Part shown: positions 48,159 through 56,301 of the stretch, piece by piece
Position numbering within the stretch: position 1 is the first letter of the stretch
Layout of the letters: every line of letters begins with the position of its first letter
NCBI GenBank assembly: GCA_965278965.1
Contig: OZ257127.1
Span: 3,616,854-3,680,853 of the forward strand
Reading direction: 5' to 3'
DNA length: 64,000 nucleotides
Source of the DNA: UBA10649 sp965278965
Lineage (GTDB): Bacteria; Actinomycetota; Actinomycetes; S36-B12
Made by a program: the position numbers and the translations under genes
Notes under the pieces: generated by a model
Databases searched by the model: none
Told to the model about the DNA's origin: nothing
The model's input: the letters and a program-made list of their open reading frames with translations, nothing else

Positions 48159-48956
48159 ATGGTTGACGTCGCACCCGACAACGCCCGCAAGGCCGCGGAC
48201 CTGAGAGCTCGGCACGTGCCCGGGGATCCACTGGTGGCGCCCAACGCCTGGGACGCGTTCTCGGCCGAGGTCATCGAGCGCGCCGGGTTCGCGGCTGTCT
48301 CCACCAGCAGCGCGGGTGTCTCAGCATCGCTGGGCTGGGCCGATGGCGAGGCGGCGCCGGTGGAGGAGATGCTGGCCGCGGCGGCCGCGATCGCACGGTC
48401 GGTGAGCGCGCCGGTCACCGTCGACTTCGAGCGGGGATACGGGTTGTCGCCGCAGGAGCTTGTCGAGCGTTTCGTCCGGACCGGTGCCGTGGGCCTCAAC
48501 CTCGAGGACTCAGACCCGGCAACGGGCAGGCTCGTCGATATCGGGGATCAGGTGGACTTCCTGCGCGACGTCCGCGCGGCCGCCATTGTCGCCGGCGTCG
48601 ACCTCGTGATCAACGCACGGACCGACTCGTTCCTGCGCCGTGTCGGCACGCCCGACGACCAGGTTGCCGCCTCGATCGAGCGTGGGAACCGCTACCTGGA
48701 TGCAGGCGCGGACTGCGTCTATCCGCTGGGAGTCGGCGACCCGCGGGCCATCGCCACGCTGACGGAGAAGATCTCCGGCCCGGTCAATGTCGCCTGCGGC
48801 GTCAACACGCCGCTGCGCGTCTTAGACCTTGCCGGGCTCGGGGCGGCCCGGGTGACCTTCGGGCCAGGACTGCAGCGACACCTCTACGCGTGGTTCGAGT
48901 CCGTCGTCCTCCCCGGTCTGCTCGCGACGCCGCCCAGCGACGCCGCGACGGCATGA
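48159..48956 (+). CDS. Isocitrate lyase/PEP mutase-family protein
   Basis: A 265-residue TIM-barrel enzyme: PLVAPNAWDAFSAEVIERAGF at the N-terminus, TVDFERGYGLSPQELVERF with the metal-binding Asp, VGLNLEDSDPATGRLVDIGDQV and LVINARTDSFLRRVG. The usual catalytic loop Cys of isocitrate lyase is not present in these motifs, so it is nearer to phosphonopyruvate hydrolase or 2-methylisocitrate lyase-like members; substrate unknown. AAGGAG precedes the ATG. It lies 138 bp behind the SRPBCC gene. Confidence 0.88.
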   Translation: MVDVAPDNARKAADLRARHVPGDPLVAPNAWDAFSAEVIERAGFAAVSTSSAGVSASLGWADGEAAPVEEMLAAAAAIARSVSAPVTVDFERGYGLSPQELVERFVRTGAVGLNLEDSDPATGRLVDIGDQVDFLRDVRAAAIVAGVDLVINARTDSFLRRVGTPDDQVAASIERGNRYLDAGADCVYPLGVGDPRAIATLTEKISGPVNVACGVNTPLRVLDLAGLGAARVTFGPGLQRHLYAWFESVVLPGLLATPPSDAATA

Positions 48957-49049
48957 CCGCGCCGACGAGCGCATCTGGCTGACCAGCGGACGCCTCCCGC
49001 GGCCGCCGCGCCGGATCGCCCTGGTTTCCGGGGCCTGGCCGGTGTCGGC

Positions 49050-49055
49050 TATGGT
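49050..49055 (+). promoter_or_regulatory. -10 box of the tRNA-Gly/tRNA-Cys transcript
   Basis: TATGGT lies 17 nt before the 5' end of tRNA-Gly. A good -35 is not obvious. Confidence 0.35.
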
Positions 49056-49072
49056 TCTGGTCGCACAAACAT

Positions 49073-49145
49073 GCGGACGTAGCGCAGCTGGTAGCGCATC
49101 ACCTTGCCAAGGTGAGGGTCGCGGGTTCGAATCCCGTCGTCCGCT
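49073..49145 (+). tRNA. tRNA-Gly (GCC)
   Basis: Acceptor GCGGACG pairs with CGTCCGC; anticodon GCC at 49106-49108 in loop TTGCCAA; T-loop TTCGAAT between GCGGG and CCCGT; discriminator T. CCA is not encoded. Reads GGC and GGU. Confidence 0.96.
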
Positions 49146-49175
49146 CGCACGGTCGGACTTCCTCGTCCGGCACCT

Positions 49176-49249
49176 GGTGGAGTGGCCGAGAGGCGAGGCA
49201 ACGGCCTGCAAAGCCGTCTACACGGGTTCAAATCCCGTCTCCACCTCCA
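49176..49249 (+). tRNA. tRNA-Cys (GCA)
   Basis: Acceptor GGTGGAG pairs with CTCCACC; anticodon GCA at 49208-49210; T-loop TTCAAAT; discriminator T with encoded CCA (49247-49249). Only 30 bp behind tRNA-Gly, so both are processed from one precursor. Confidence 0.96.
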
Positions 49250-49293
49250 CCGCTGAAGCCGCCCTCTTCCCGCCGACAGGCCAGGATGGGGCC

Positions 49294-50346
49294 GTGCCTA
49301 CCGATCCGTGCGCGCGCTTGGGCGGGCTGTGGGCCAGTGACCTGCGCGAGGTCACCGATAACGTCAGCCGGCTCGACAGTGGCGGCCGCTGGGCGGTCGT
49401 GCTTCCGTACGACGGCCCGCCAACGCTCGCTCGGTTCGACCGCTGGGATCCGGCGGCGTCCGAGGATGCGGTGGGTTCGTGGCGTGGCCCTCACTCGGAG
49501 GCCTGGCGGTCATCGATGGGCCGGGCGGAGTACGTCGACGCCGTCGAGCGAACGCGAACGGCGATCGCCGCGGGCTCGGTCTACCAGGTGAATGTGTGCC
49601 GCGTCCTGTCCGCGCCGCTGCCCGACGCCCGGGCGTCGGATATCGCTGGGTTGGACGCCCTGCTGCGGTCGGGGAACCCGGCGCCCTACGGAGGGTTCAT
49701 CCGGCTTCCCGAGCACGGCGTCGAGGTGGCCACGGCGAGCCCGGAGCTCTTCTTGCGCGTGGACCCGGACGCGCAGGGCCGCCGACTCACCACCGGGCCG
49801 ATCAAGGGCACCGGCCGGACCGCGGCGGACCTCACACCAAAGGACGACGCCGAGAACGTCATGATCGTCGACCTCATGCGCAACGACCTGTCGCGCGTGT
49901 GTGTGGCCGGCAGCGTCTTCGTGCCGGCGCTCCTGCGGGTCGAGGAGCACCCCGGGCTCGTCCATCTCGTGTCCGATGTGACCGGCATCCTGCGCCGCGG
50001 GACGTCCTGGGGGGAGATCATCGATGCGACGTTCCCACCCGGATCGGTGACCGGAGCCCCCAAGGTCGCCGCCGTCGGACTCATCGACGCGCTGGAGCGG
50101 TCCCCCCGGGGCCTGTACTGCGGCGCAATCGGCTGGGTCGACGCCGACACCGGCGAGGCTGAGCTCGCTGTCGCGATCCGGACCTTCTGGCTGGCCGATG
50201 GCGAGGTCCGCTTCGGCACCGGCGCGGGAATCACGTGGGGGTCGGACCCGGACGGCGAGTGGGCCGAGACCGAGCTGAAGGCCGCCCGGCTGGTCAGCCT
50301 GGCCGGTGCGGCGTGGCCCGAGGTCGAGGACGGAACGGCAAGATGA
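49294..50346 (+). CDS. pabB: Chorismate-binding enzyme, PabB-like (aminodeoxychorismate synthase I)
   Basis: A 350-residue chorismate-utilising enzyme. It has the catalytic core TGPIKGTGRTAADL, ENVMIVDLMRNDLSRVCV, LVHLVSDVTGILR and FPPGSVTGAPK. These are TrpE/PabB/MenF family blocks; PIKGT with Lys supports aminodeoxychorismate synthase. The N-terminal domain is short compared with most PabB (about 450 residues). The adjacent PabC-like gene 49 bp on fits para-aminobenzoate (folate) synthesis. GTG at 49294 is chosen; the frame runs back through the tRNA genes to 49042, which is an artefact. A CAGGAT box lies 6 nt ahead. Confidence 0.88.
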   Translation: MPTDPCARLGGLWASDLREVTDNVSRLDSGGRWAVVLPYDGPPTLARFDRWDPAASEDAVGSWRGPHSEAWRSSMGRAEYVDAVERTRTAIAAGSVYQVNVCRVLSAPLPDARASDIAGLDALLRSGNPAPYGGFIRLPEHGVEVATASPELFLRVDPDAQGRRLTTGPIKGTGRTAADLTPKDDAENVMIVDLMRNDLSRVCVAGSVFVPALLRVEEHPGLVHLVSDVTGILRRGTSWGEIIDATFPPGSVTGAPKVAAVGLIDALERSPRGLYCGAIGWVDADTGEAELAVAIRTFWLADGEVRFGTGAGITWGSDPDGEWAETELKAARLVSLAGAAWPEVEDGTAR

Positions 50347-50395
50347 CGACACCGGTGGGCCGGCGGTGCCGCCGGGAGACGTCGGGAGGTCCGCG

Positions 50396-51235
50396 ATGAG
50401 CGTGTGGGTGGGTACACGCGACGGGGGAGCGCTCGTCGCACCCGCCGACGCTCGCGTCAGCGTCCTCGACCACGGCTTCACCGTGGCCGACGGCGTCTTC
50501 GAGACGCTCAAGGTGACCACGGACGGCCCGTTCGCGCTGAGCCGCCATCTGCGCCGGCTGGCCGATTCGGCAGCGGTCCTCAACCTGCCAGCCCCGGACC
50601 CCGGCGTCGTCCGCGACGCCGTGGCCGCCGTCGTCGGCTCGGAGCCGGTCGCCGCCGGTGCCCTCGCACGGCTGCGGATCACCTACACCGCAGGGCCCGG
50701 GCCGCTGGGCAGCGAGCGGGGGGACGGCGCACCCACGCTTGTCGTCGCCATCTCCGACGGCAAGCCGTGGCCGCCGGCGACCACTGCGGTCACCGTGCCG
50801 TGGACCAGGAACGAACGGTCCCCGCTGGCGGGGGTCAAGAGCACGTCCTACGGCGAGAACGTCGTGGCCCTGGGTCGGGCGAAGGCGGCGGGCGCGTCGG
50901 AGGCGCTCCTGGCCAACACGCGCGGCGACCTGTGCGAAGGGACCGGGTCGAACGTCTTCCTCGTCATCGCTGGCCGCGTGCTGACGCCCGGCCCGGGCAG
51001 CGGCTGCCTCGCCGGCGTGACGCGGGCGCTCGTGCTGGAGTGGTTCGGCGCCGTCGAGGCCGACCTCCCGATCCACGCGCTCGCCGACGCAGACGAGGTG
51101 TTCCTCACGTCGTCGACTCGCGACGTGCATCCGGTCGTCCGGCTCGATGCACGCACCTGGCCGGTCGCCGGACCGGTGTCGTCGGCCCTGCGCGCTGAGT
51201 TCGCCCGGCGTGCGGCGTCTGACCTCGACCCCTGA
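50396..51235 (+). CDS. pabC: Class IV aminotransferase, PabC-like (4-amino-4-deoxychorismate lyase)
   Basis: A 279-residue PLP enzyme of fold type IV. Conserved parts are RVSVLDHGFTVADGVFETLKV, Lys148 in GVKSTSYGENVVALGRA which binds PLP, ALLANTRGDLCEGTGSNVFLV and GCLAGVTRALVLEW. Branched-chain aminotransferases share this pattern, but the neighbouring chorismate enzyme favours aminodeoxychorismate lyase, the last step to para-aminobenzoate. GGGAGG precedes the ATG. Operon with the PabB-like gene. Confidence 0.88.
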   Translation: MSVWVGTRDGGALVAPADARVSVLDHGFTVADGVFETLKVTTDGPFALSRHLRRLADSAAVLNLPAPDPGVVRDAVAAVVGSEPVAAGALARLRITYTAGPGPLGSERGDGAPTLVVAISDGKPWPPATTAVTVPWTRNERSPLAGVKSTSYGENVVALGRAKAAGASEALLANTRGDLCEGTGSNVFLVIAGRVLTPGPGSGCLAGVTRALVLEWFGAVEADLPIHALADADEVFLTSSTRDVHPVVRLDARTWPVAGPVSSALRAEFARRAASDLDP

Positions 51236-51248
51236 GGCCGGGCCTCGG

Positions 51249-52739
51249 TCAGCTGGTAGAGGACCGCTCGCGTCGGGCGATGAGGTAGCCCCCGACGGCC
51301 ACGAGCGCGAGCACGGCGAGCGTGCCCAGGGTGAACGACTCGACGACCGACTGCTCCAGCCCCCAGGCGTCGACGAAGTCGTAGTCGAGCCCGAGCAGGC
51401 CCTCCAGGAGCCCCGGCGCGACGGCGACGACGGTGCCTAGCGCGATCCACGCCAGGACGACGACCGTCACGGTCCATGCACCGGCCGCTCCGAACGGCAC
51501 GCGGTATGGCCGTTCGACGTGCGGGTGCCGCCTGCGCAGCGCGACCAGCGTGGGCACGATCAGGAGGTACGACAGAAGCAGCGTCGTGGTGGCGATGGTG
51601 AGCACGACCAGGAACAAGCTCGCCGCGTCGCCGGAGTCGCTGGTGAGCAGTAGGAGCGCCGCCGTCATGAACGCCGTCGCGACAACTCCGGACAGAATGT
51701 TGACCCGCAGCGGCGTCCCGAACCGCGGGCTGAAGCGGCCGAAGTACGACGGGAACGCGCCGTCGGCTCCGGCGACCGCCTGCATGCGATCGGTGGCCAC
51801 CATCCAGGCCGCTCCCTGCGTCAGCAGGACGACGATGAACGTCGCCGCGGCCAGCCCCGTCATGACCGTCGCGGCGCCGCCGTAGACGCTGAACACCTGG
51901 CTCACGCCGGCCATGAACCCGTCGATGCCGGTGATCTGGTCGGCCGGGATGACCAGGAACACCGCGAGGACAGGGAGCAGGTAGACCGCCGCGGCGACGA
52001 CCCCCGACCGTCCGATGGAGATCGGCATGTCCCGCGCCGGGTGGCGCATCTCCTGGGCCGCTCCCGATGCCGCCTCGAACCCGGACAGGGCGAACAGCAG
52101 GATCGGCGCGATGCCGAGGAAGCCGGCGAGCGTCGGGCTGAAGAACCCGTCGGGCAGCGGCTGGAGGCCGTGCTCGCCGGCGTAGACGAGGGTCGTGGCG
52201 GTGAACAGCACGACGAGGGCGAGCTTGGCGATCGCGCCGACGTTGATGATCCACTTGCCGCGCCGCAGGCTGATGACCGCGACGCCGATCGCGAGCCAGA
52301 TGAACACGGCCTGCACGACCCAGGTGGAGATCGAGGACGAGCCGAGGTCCACGAGGTACTGCGAGAACGTCGCGGCTGCCAGCGCGGCGAGCGTGCCGCC
52401 GAGCCAGATCGGGTTCGTCACCCAGTAGAAGAAGACGGCGATGGCGGCCGTGAGCCGTCCGAACGCGAGCCGCACCCACACGTACGGTCCGCCCTCCTCG
52501 GTGAACGAGGAGGTCAGCTCGGCGAAGAGCAGGCCGTAGGGGACGAGGAACAGGACCACGAGCGCGATCATCGCGACGAAGGCGGTGCCTCCGCCGGCGG
52601 CGACCGTCCCGATCGTGTCGACGGACACGACCGCGGCGATCGTCAGCATGAACAGGTCGAGCCGGCCGAGCGAGCGGCGCAGCACCACGTTCAGTGCTGC
52701 GCCGCTCGGCGCGGTCTTCGCGGAGTCAGGCGCACCCAT
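51249..52739 (-). CDS. Amino acid permease (APC superfamily)
   Basis: A 496-residue transporter with about twelve membrane helices. The signature GGTAFVAMIALVVLFLVPYGLLFAEL and the GGPYVWVRLAFGR motif near residue 85, then LSGFEAASGAAQEMRHPARD, place it with the glutamate/GABA-type amino acid/polyamine antiporters. The substrate is not resolved. Convergent with pabC after 13 bp. It is followed upstream by the secreted Ig-like genes on the same strand but with an 18-bp gap and no functional link. Confidence 0.92.
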   Translation of the reverse strand: MGAPDSAKTAPSGAALNVVLRRSLGRLDLFMLTIAAVVSVDTIGTVAAGGGTAFVAMIALVVLFLVPYGLLFAELTSSFTEEGGPYVWVRLAFGRLTAAIAVFFYWVTNPIWLGGTLAALAAATFSQYLVDLGSSSISTWVVQAVFIWLAIGVAVISLRRGKWIINVGAIAKLALVVLFTATTLVYAGEHGLQPLPDGFFSPTLAGFLGIAPILLFALSGFEAASGAAQEMRHPARDMPISIGRSGVVAAAVYLLPVLAVFLVIPADQITGIDGFMAGVSQVFSVYGGAATVMTGLAAATFIVVLLTQGAAWMVATDRMQAVAGADGAFPSYFGRFSPRFGTPLRVNILSGVVATAFMTAALLLLTSDSGDAASLFLVVLTIATTTLLLSYLLIVPTLVALRRRHPHVERPYRVPFGAAGAWTVTVVVLAWIALGTVVAVAPGLLEGLLGLDYDFVDAWGLEQSVVESFTLGTLAVLALVAVGGYLIARRERSSTS

Positions 52740-52757
52740 CGCCGTGACCCGCGTCTG

Positions 52758-54326
52758 CTACCGGACCCGGAAGGTGCGGTTCACGACCATGCGGTTCCAC
52801 TGACCCGGAACTGCTGCGGCGATGGCCCGCACATCGCAGGTGCCGTTGCGCGCCGCATGCAGGCGCACGGCCCCGTTGGCCGGGAACCGCAGCTTGCACG
52901 CGCGGCCGCCGCTGGTCACGCGCCACGACATCTGGACACCGGCGTTCGTCCGGTTCTGGTTCGCCGGTGCCAGCGTGATCGTCGAGCCGCGGTTGATCCG
53001 ACCGGACGCGCGGATAGCCGTCGCCGGCGTCTGCGTCCCCGGTGCGAGGTTGATCGTGTAGGTGACCGAGGTCTTCGCGTAGCCGCGGCCGCCGACGCTC
53101 GTCGCCGTGAGCCGGCACTGGCCTGATCCCTGCGTCGCCGTGAGCGTCATCCCGCTCAGCGTGCACGGGCCGGGCTCGGACAGCGTGACAGGCGAGCCCG
53201 ACGCCGTGGAGGCCTGGAACGCCACACTCGTGCCGTTCGCCATCGTGTAGACGCCGGACGGCGACCAGGCGCCCTGGCCCACCGGGCCGAGGGTGATGAC
53301 GTCGGGCTGCGCCGGTGCGTTGCCGACCGTCGCCACCTCCTGCGAGCTTGCCGTCAGGCCGCCGTTGCCGGACCAGTTCGCCTGGATCGTGTACTGACCG
53401 GGAGCCGGCGGGACCCAGCGGGCCTGCGCCTGGCCGTTCGAGCCGACCGGGACGCCTGCGGCGATGACACTGCCGTTGATGAGGAACGTCACCGAGCCTG
53501 ACGGCGGGACGACGCTGACGACGGCCGTGAGGACGGCGGTCTCCCCGACGTTGAACCCGGGCGGGTCGGACAGGAACATCTTCACGCCGGTCTGGGTCAC
53601 CTGGACCGAGTCAGGCGAGCTCGTGCAGCTCGCCCCGCACGTCGTGTTGGCACCCGCCGTCCCGGCGTTCGCCGGCGTGTAGGTCGCGATGAGCTGCTGT
53701 CCGCCGAGAACGGCCGGCGTCCACTGGATCTGGACCGTCGAGGGGATCGCGTTGTTGAGCGGGACCGGGCCGCCGATGTTGCCGCCGCCGACGATCGAGA
53801 ACTGGATCGTGCCCTGGGGGGAGAACTGGGCGTTGTTGATGGCCGTGACCGACGCGGTGACCGCGGTAGGCACGCCGACCTGGGCGGTGTTGGCCGAGGT
53901 GATCCGCGTGACCGTCGGGACCGGGCCGATCGCGGTGCGCACGGCGTTCGAGGTCGCCGTCCCGATCGTCGCCGAGATGTAGGACACGCCAACGCTCTGC
54001 GGGCTCCACTGGAACGTGTACTGCGCGGCCTGGCCGACGCAGTTGGCGAAGGTCGCCTGGCCGAGGGTCTGGGTGCCGGTGTTGGTCGCCAGGACGGTCA
54101 CCGGCGTCGGCAGCACCGAGCCGCACGGGGAGCCGTCCACCGCAGCGGTGATCACGAGGGACTGCGTCACGCCGACCTGGCCGTTCGCTGCGACGCCGGT
54201 GAGGCTGACCGTGTCCGCCGCGGCCGGCGGGGCCGCCGCGACGACGAGCAGGCCGGCACCGAGGGCGGCGACAGCGCCGAGGGCACTCGCCCGCCGTCCG
54301 GGCCGGGGGAGGGAGATGGACTTCAC
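52758..54326 (-). CDS. Secreted Ig-like domain protein, paralogue of the next gene
   Basis: A 522-residue exported protein. A twin-basic signal (RRASALGAVAALGAGLLVVAAAPPAAA) ends near residue 38. The rest is beta-rich: a first domain with a Cys pair (SPCGSVLP and FANCVG), an Ig-like unit with GTIQFSIVGGGNIGGPV, a cysteine hairpin TTCGASCTS, further Ig-like units (SGSVTFLINGSVIAAGVPV), and a C-terminal domain with Cys pair (GRACKLRF, GTCDVRA). No enzyme motif is visible. It shares order and motifs with the paralogue, but C-terminal basic residues are mainly arginine. Function is unknown; surface or matrix binding is a guess. Confidence 0.85.
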   Translation of the reverse strand: MKSISLPRPGRRASALGAVAALGAGLLVVAAAPPAAADTVSLTGVAANGQVGVTQSLVITAAVDGSPCGSVLPTPVTVLATNTGTQTLGQATFANCVGQAAQYTFQWSPQSVGVSYISATIGTATSNAVRTAIGPVPTVTRITSANTAQVGVPTAVTASVTAINNAQFSPQGTIQFSIVGGGNIGGPVPLNNAIPSTVQIQWTPAVLGGQQLIATYTPANAGTAGANTTCGASCTSSPDSVQVTQTGVKMFLSDPPGFNVGETAVLTAVVSVVPPSGSVTFLINGSVIAAGVPVGSNGQAQARWVPPAPGQYTIQANWSGNGGLTASSQEVATVGNAPAQPDVITLGPVGQGAWSPSGVYTMANGTSVAFQASTASGSPVTLSEPGPCTLSGMTLTATQGSGQCRLTATSVGGRGYAKTSVTYTINLAPGTQTPATAIRASGRINRGSTITLAPANQNRTNAGVQMSWRVTSGGRACKLRFPANGAVRLHAARNGTCDVRAIAAAVPGQWNRMVVNRTFRVR

Positions 54327-54417
54327 GAAGGGCTCCTCGCCAGTGGTAGGTGCCCCGACCGTAGACCCTGCGCACCGCTACGGGGCGGTAAGAAACGGCT
54401 ACGGCCCGGACAACAGC

Positions 54418-54450
54418 GACGGGTCGTGTCCGCCAGGGACACGACCCGTC
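54418..54450. terminator. 14-bp hairpin between the two Ig-like genes
   Basis: GACGGGTCGTGTCC (54418-54431) pairs with GGACACGACCCGTC (54437-54450) around a 5-nt loop. It follows the stop of the upstream Ig-like gene (on the minus strand) by 29 bp and so separates the paralogues into two transcripts. Confidence 0.7.
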
Positions 54451-54479
54451 ACGAGACCGGTGGCCGACCGGTCGGCCGG

Positions 54480-56084
54480 CTACGAGCCGGTGTACGTGCG
54501 CGTCAGGCTGTAGGGGTTCCACTGCCCGCTGACGCCGGCGGCGGAGGCCTTCACGGTGCACTTGCCCTTGGCCTTTATCTTCAGCTTGACCGCGCCGCTG
54601 GAGGGGAAGGTCAACGAGCACACCGAGCCCTTGCCCTTGGTGATCTTCCAGCTGATCGGCTTGCCGATGTTCGTCTTGCCCTGTGAGGCGGACTGCAGCG
54701 TGACCGTCTTGCCGACGTTGACCTTGCCCGAGGCGGGCGCGGCGAGCTTGGCCGTCTGGTTGCCCGGCTGGAGGTTGACGGTGACCGAGTTCGACACCGG
54801 GCCGAAGCCGTTGCCGCCGGGGCTGCTCGCTGTGACCAGGCAGGTGCCGGTACCGGAGTTCGCCGAGAACGACCCGGCCGAGATCGTGCACGGTCCGGTC
54901 GAGGTGTAGGTCAGCGGTGAGCCCGAGGCCGTCGACGAGGTGAACGTCAGCTTCGTGCCGTTGGCCACCGTGTAGCTGGAGCCCGGCACGAGGGTCGTGC
55001 CGTTCGACGTGACGATGACGATCTGGTCGGACTGCGCGGGCTTCGCGCCCACGGGAACGGAGTCCTGGGAGGTCCCGCTCAACCCGCTCTGCCCGTTCCA
55101 CGTCGCCGACACCGTGTAGGTGCCCGGTGCTGCCGGCGTCCAGGTCGCCTGAGCCTGACCCGCAGCGGTCACGGGCACGTTGGCGGCGATCTGGGAGCCG
55201 TTCACGAAGAAGGAGACCGTCCCGGCGGACGGAACGGCGCTGACGATGGCGGTCAGCGTGCCGGGGATACCGGCGGCCATGCTCGGCGGGTTCGCGAGGT
55301 ACATGTTCACGCCGGACGTGGTGACGGACACGAGGTCGGGAGCGCTGGTGCAGCTGCTCCCGCAGTTCGTGTTCGCGTTCGGGGTGCCGGAGTTGACCGG
55401 GGTGTAGGTCGCGACGACCGAGAAGGCGCCCACGGTCGACGGGGTCCACTGGATGCTCGCGGTCGAGGGGATCGCGTTGCTGAGCGTGACCGGCCCGCCG
55501 ATGTTGCCGCCGCCGAGGATCGAGAACTGCACGGTGCCCTGCGCGGAGAACGTGCCGCCGTTGGCCGCGGCCACCGTGGCCGTCAGCGTCGTCGGGGTGC
55601 CGACCTTCGCGGTGTTCGGTGCGGCGACCGTGGTCGTCGTGGAACCCGTGCTGATCGCCGAGCGGTAGGCCTGCGACTGCGAGCCATCGGACGCCTGGGC
55701 GTAGACGTACCAGGTCGTCGCCTGGCTCGGGCCCCACGCGTACAGGTACTGGAAGTTCCCGGACGGCGTGCAGGTCTGGAACGTCGCCTGGCCGAGCCGG
55801 GTAGTCGTGTTGTTCGCGTTGCCGTAGACCCAGACGGGTGCGGCCTGCACCGACCCGCAGTCCGTGCCGTTCACCAGGGAGGTCGTGATCGTCAGGTACT
55901 GGTTGACGCCGACGGTGCCGGTGGCCTGGACGCCGGTCATCATGACGTCGTAGTTGCCGGCCGCCTGTGCGGGGTTCGCGGCGACCAGCGCCGCGCCGGC
56001 GATGCCGACGGCGCCGGCGATCGCGACGCCGGCTCGGAACAGCCGTCGTCGCGCGGGGGAAGGACGCGCTGAGCTCGGACGCAT
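54480..56084 (-). CDS. Secreted Ig-like domain protein, first of tandem pair
   Basis: A 534-residue exported protein with signal RRRLFRAGVAIAGAVGIAGAALVAANPAQAA (cleavage about residue 38-40). Domain order matches the next gene: Cys-paired first domain (GTDCGSVQ, FQTCTPSG), Ig-like unit with GTVQFSILGGGNIGGPV, hairpin TNCGSSCTS, repeated units GTVSFFVNGSQIAANVPV and GTYTVSATWNGQSG, and a C-terminal lysine-rich domain (KGSVCSLTF, KGKCTVKA). The lysines there correspond to arginines in the paralogue. A GAAGGGG ribosome site precedes the ATG at 56084. No catalytic motif is present; adhesion or polysaccharide binding is possible. Confidence 0.85.
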   Translation of the reverse strand: MRPSSARPSPARRRLFRAGVAIAGAVGIAGAALVAANPAQAAGNYDVMMTGVQATGTVGVNQYLTITTSLVNGTDCGSVQAAPVWVYGNANNTTTRLGQATFQTCTPSGNFQYLYAWGPSQATTWYVYAQASDGSQSQAYRSAISTGSTTTTVAAPNTAKVGTPTTLTATVAAANGGTFSAQGTVQFSILGGGNIGGPVTLSNAIPSTASIQWTPSTVGAFSVVATYTPVNSGTPNANTNCGSSCTSAPDLVSVTTSGVNMYLANPPSMAAGIPGTLTAIVSAVPSAGTVSFFVNGSQIAANVPVTAAGQAQATWTPAAPGTYTVSATWNGQSGLSGTSQDSVPVGAKPAQSDQIVIVTSNGTTLVPGSSYTVANGTKLTFTSSTASGSPLTYTSTGPCTISAGSFSANSGTGTCLVTASSPGGNGFGPVSNSVTVNLQPGNQTAKLAAPASGKVNVGKTVTLQSASQGKTNIGKPISWKITKGKGSVCSLTFPSSGAVKLKIKAKGKCTVKASAAGVSGQWNPYSLTRTYTGS

Positions 56085-56187
56085 GGGGGACACCCCTTCT
56101 GCTTGTAGGTGCATCGGACGGTAGTCCGCCGCAGGCCGATCGGGCTGCCGCACACGCACAGGCGCTGGGGTAGGCTTGCCGGGCTTC

Positions 56188-56260
<73 letters not shown>

Positions 56261-56301
56261 CCGAAGAACGGCCCGCTACTGCACCCGAGAAGGAGATCCC
56301 G

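Noticed and set aside
46913..49249. Integrated element next to tRNA genes (attachment site, integrase)
   Set aside because: No integrase frame and no direct repeat of a tRNA 3' end was found; only rearrangement is suggested.
49042..49293. In-frame extension of the PabB-like gene through tRNA-Gly and tRNA-Cys
   Set aside because: It reads through two tRNA genes; GTG at 49294 fits better.
53611..55737. Long alternate frame on the minus strand across the two Ig-like genes
   Set aside because: It is offset from both real frames; composition is Arg/Asp/Gly-rich and has no family signature.
56261..56301. T-box or other riboswitch leader before thrS
   Set aside because: Only 41 nt lie between the tRNA 3' end and the start codon, too little for a T-box.
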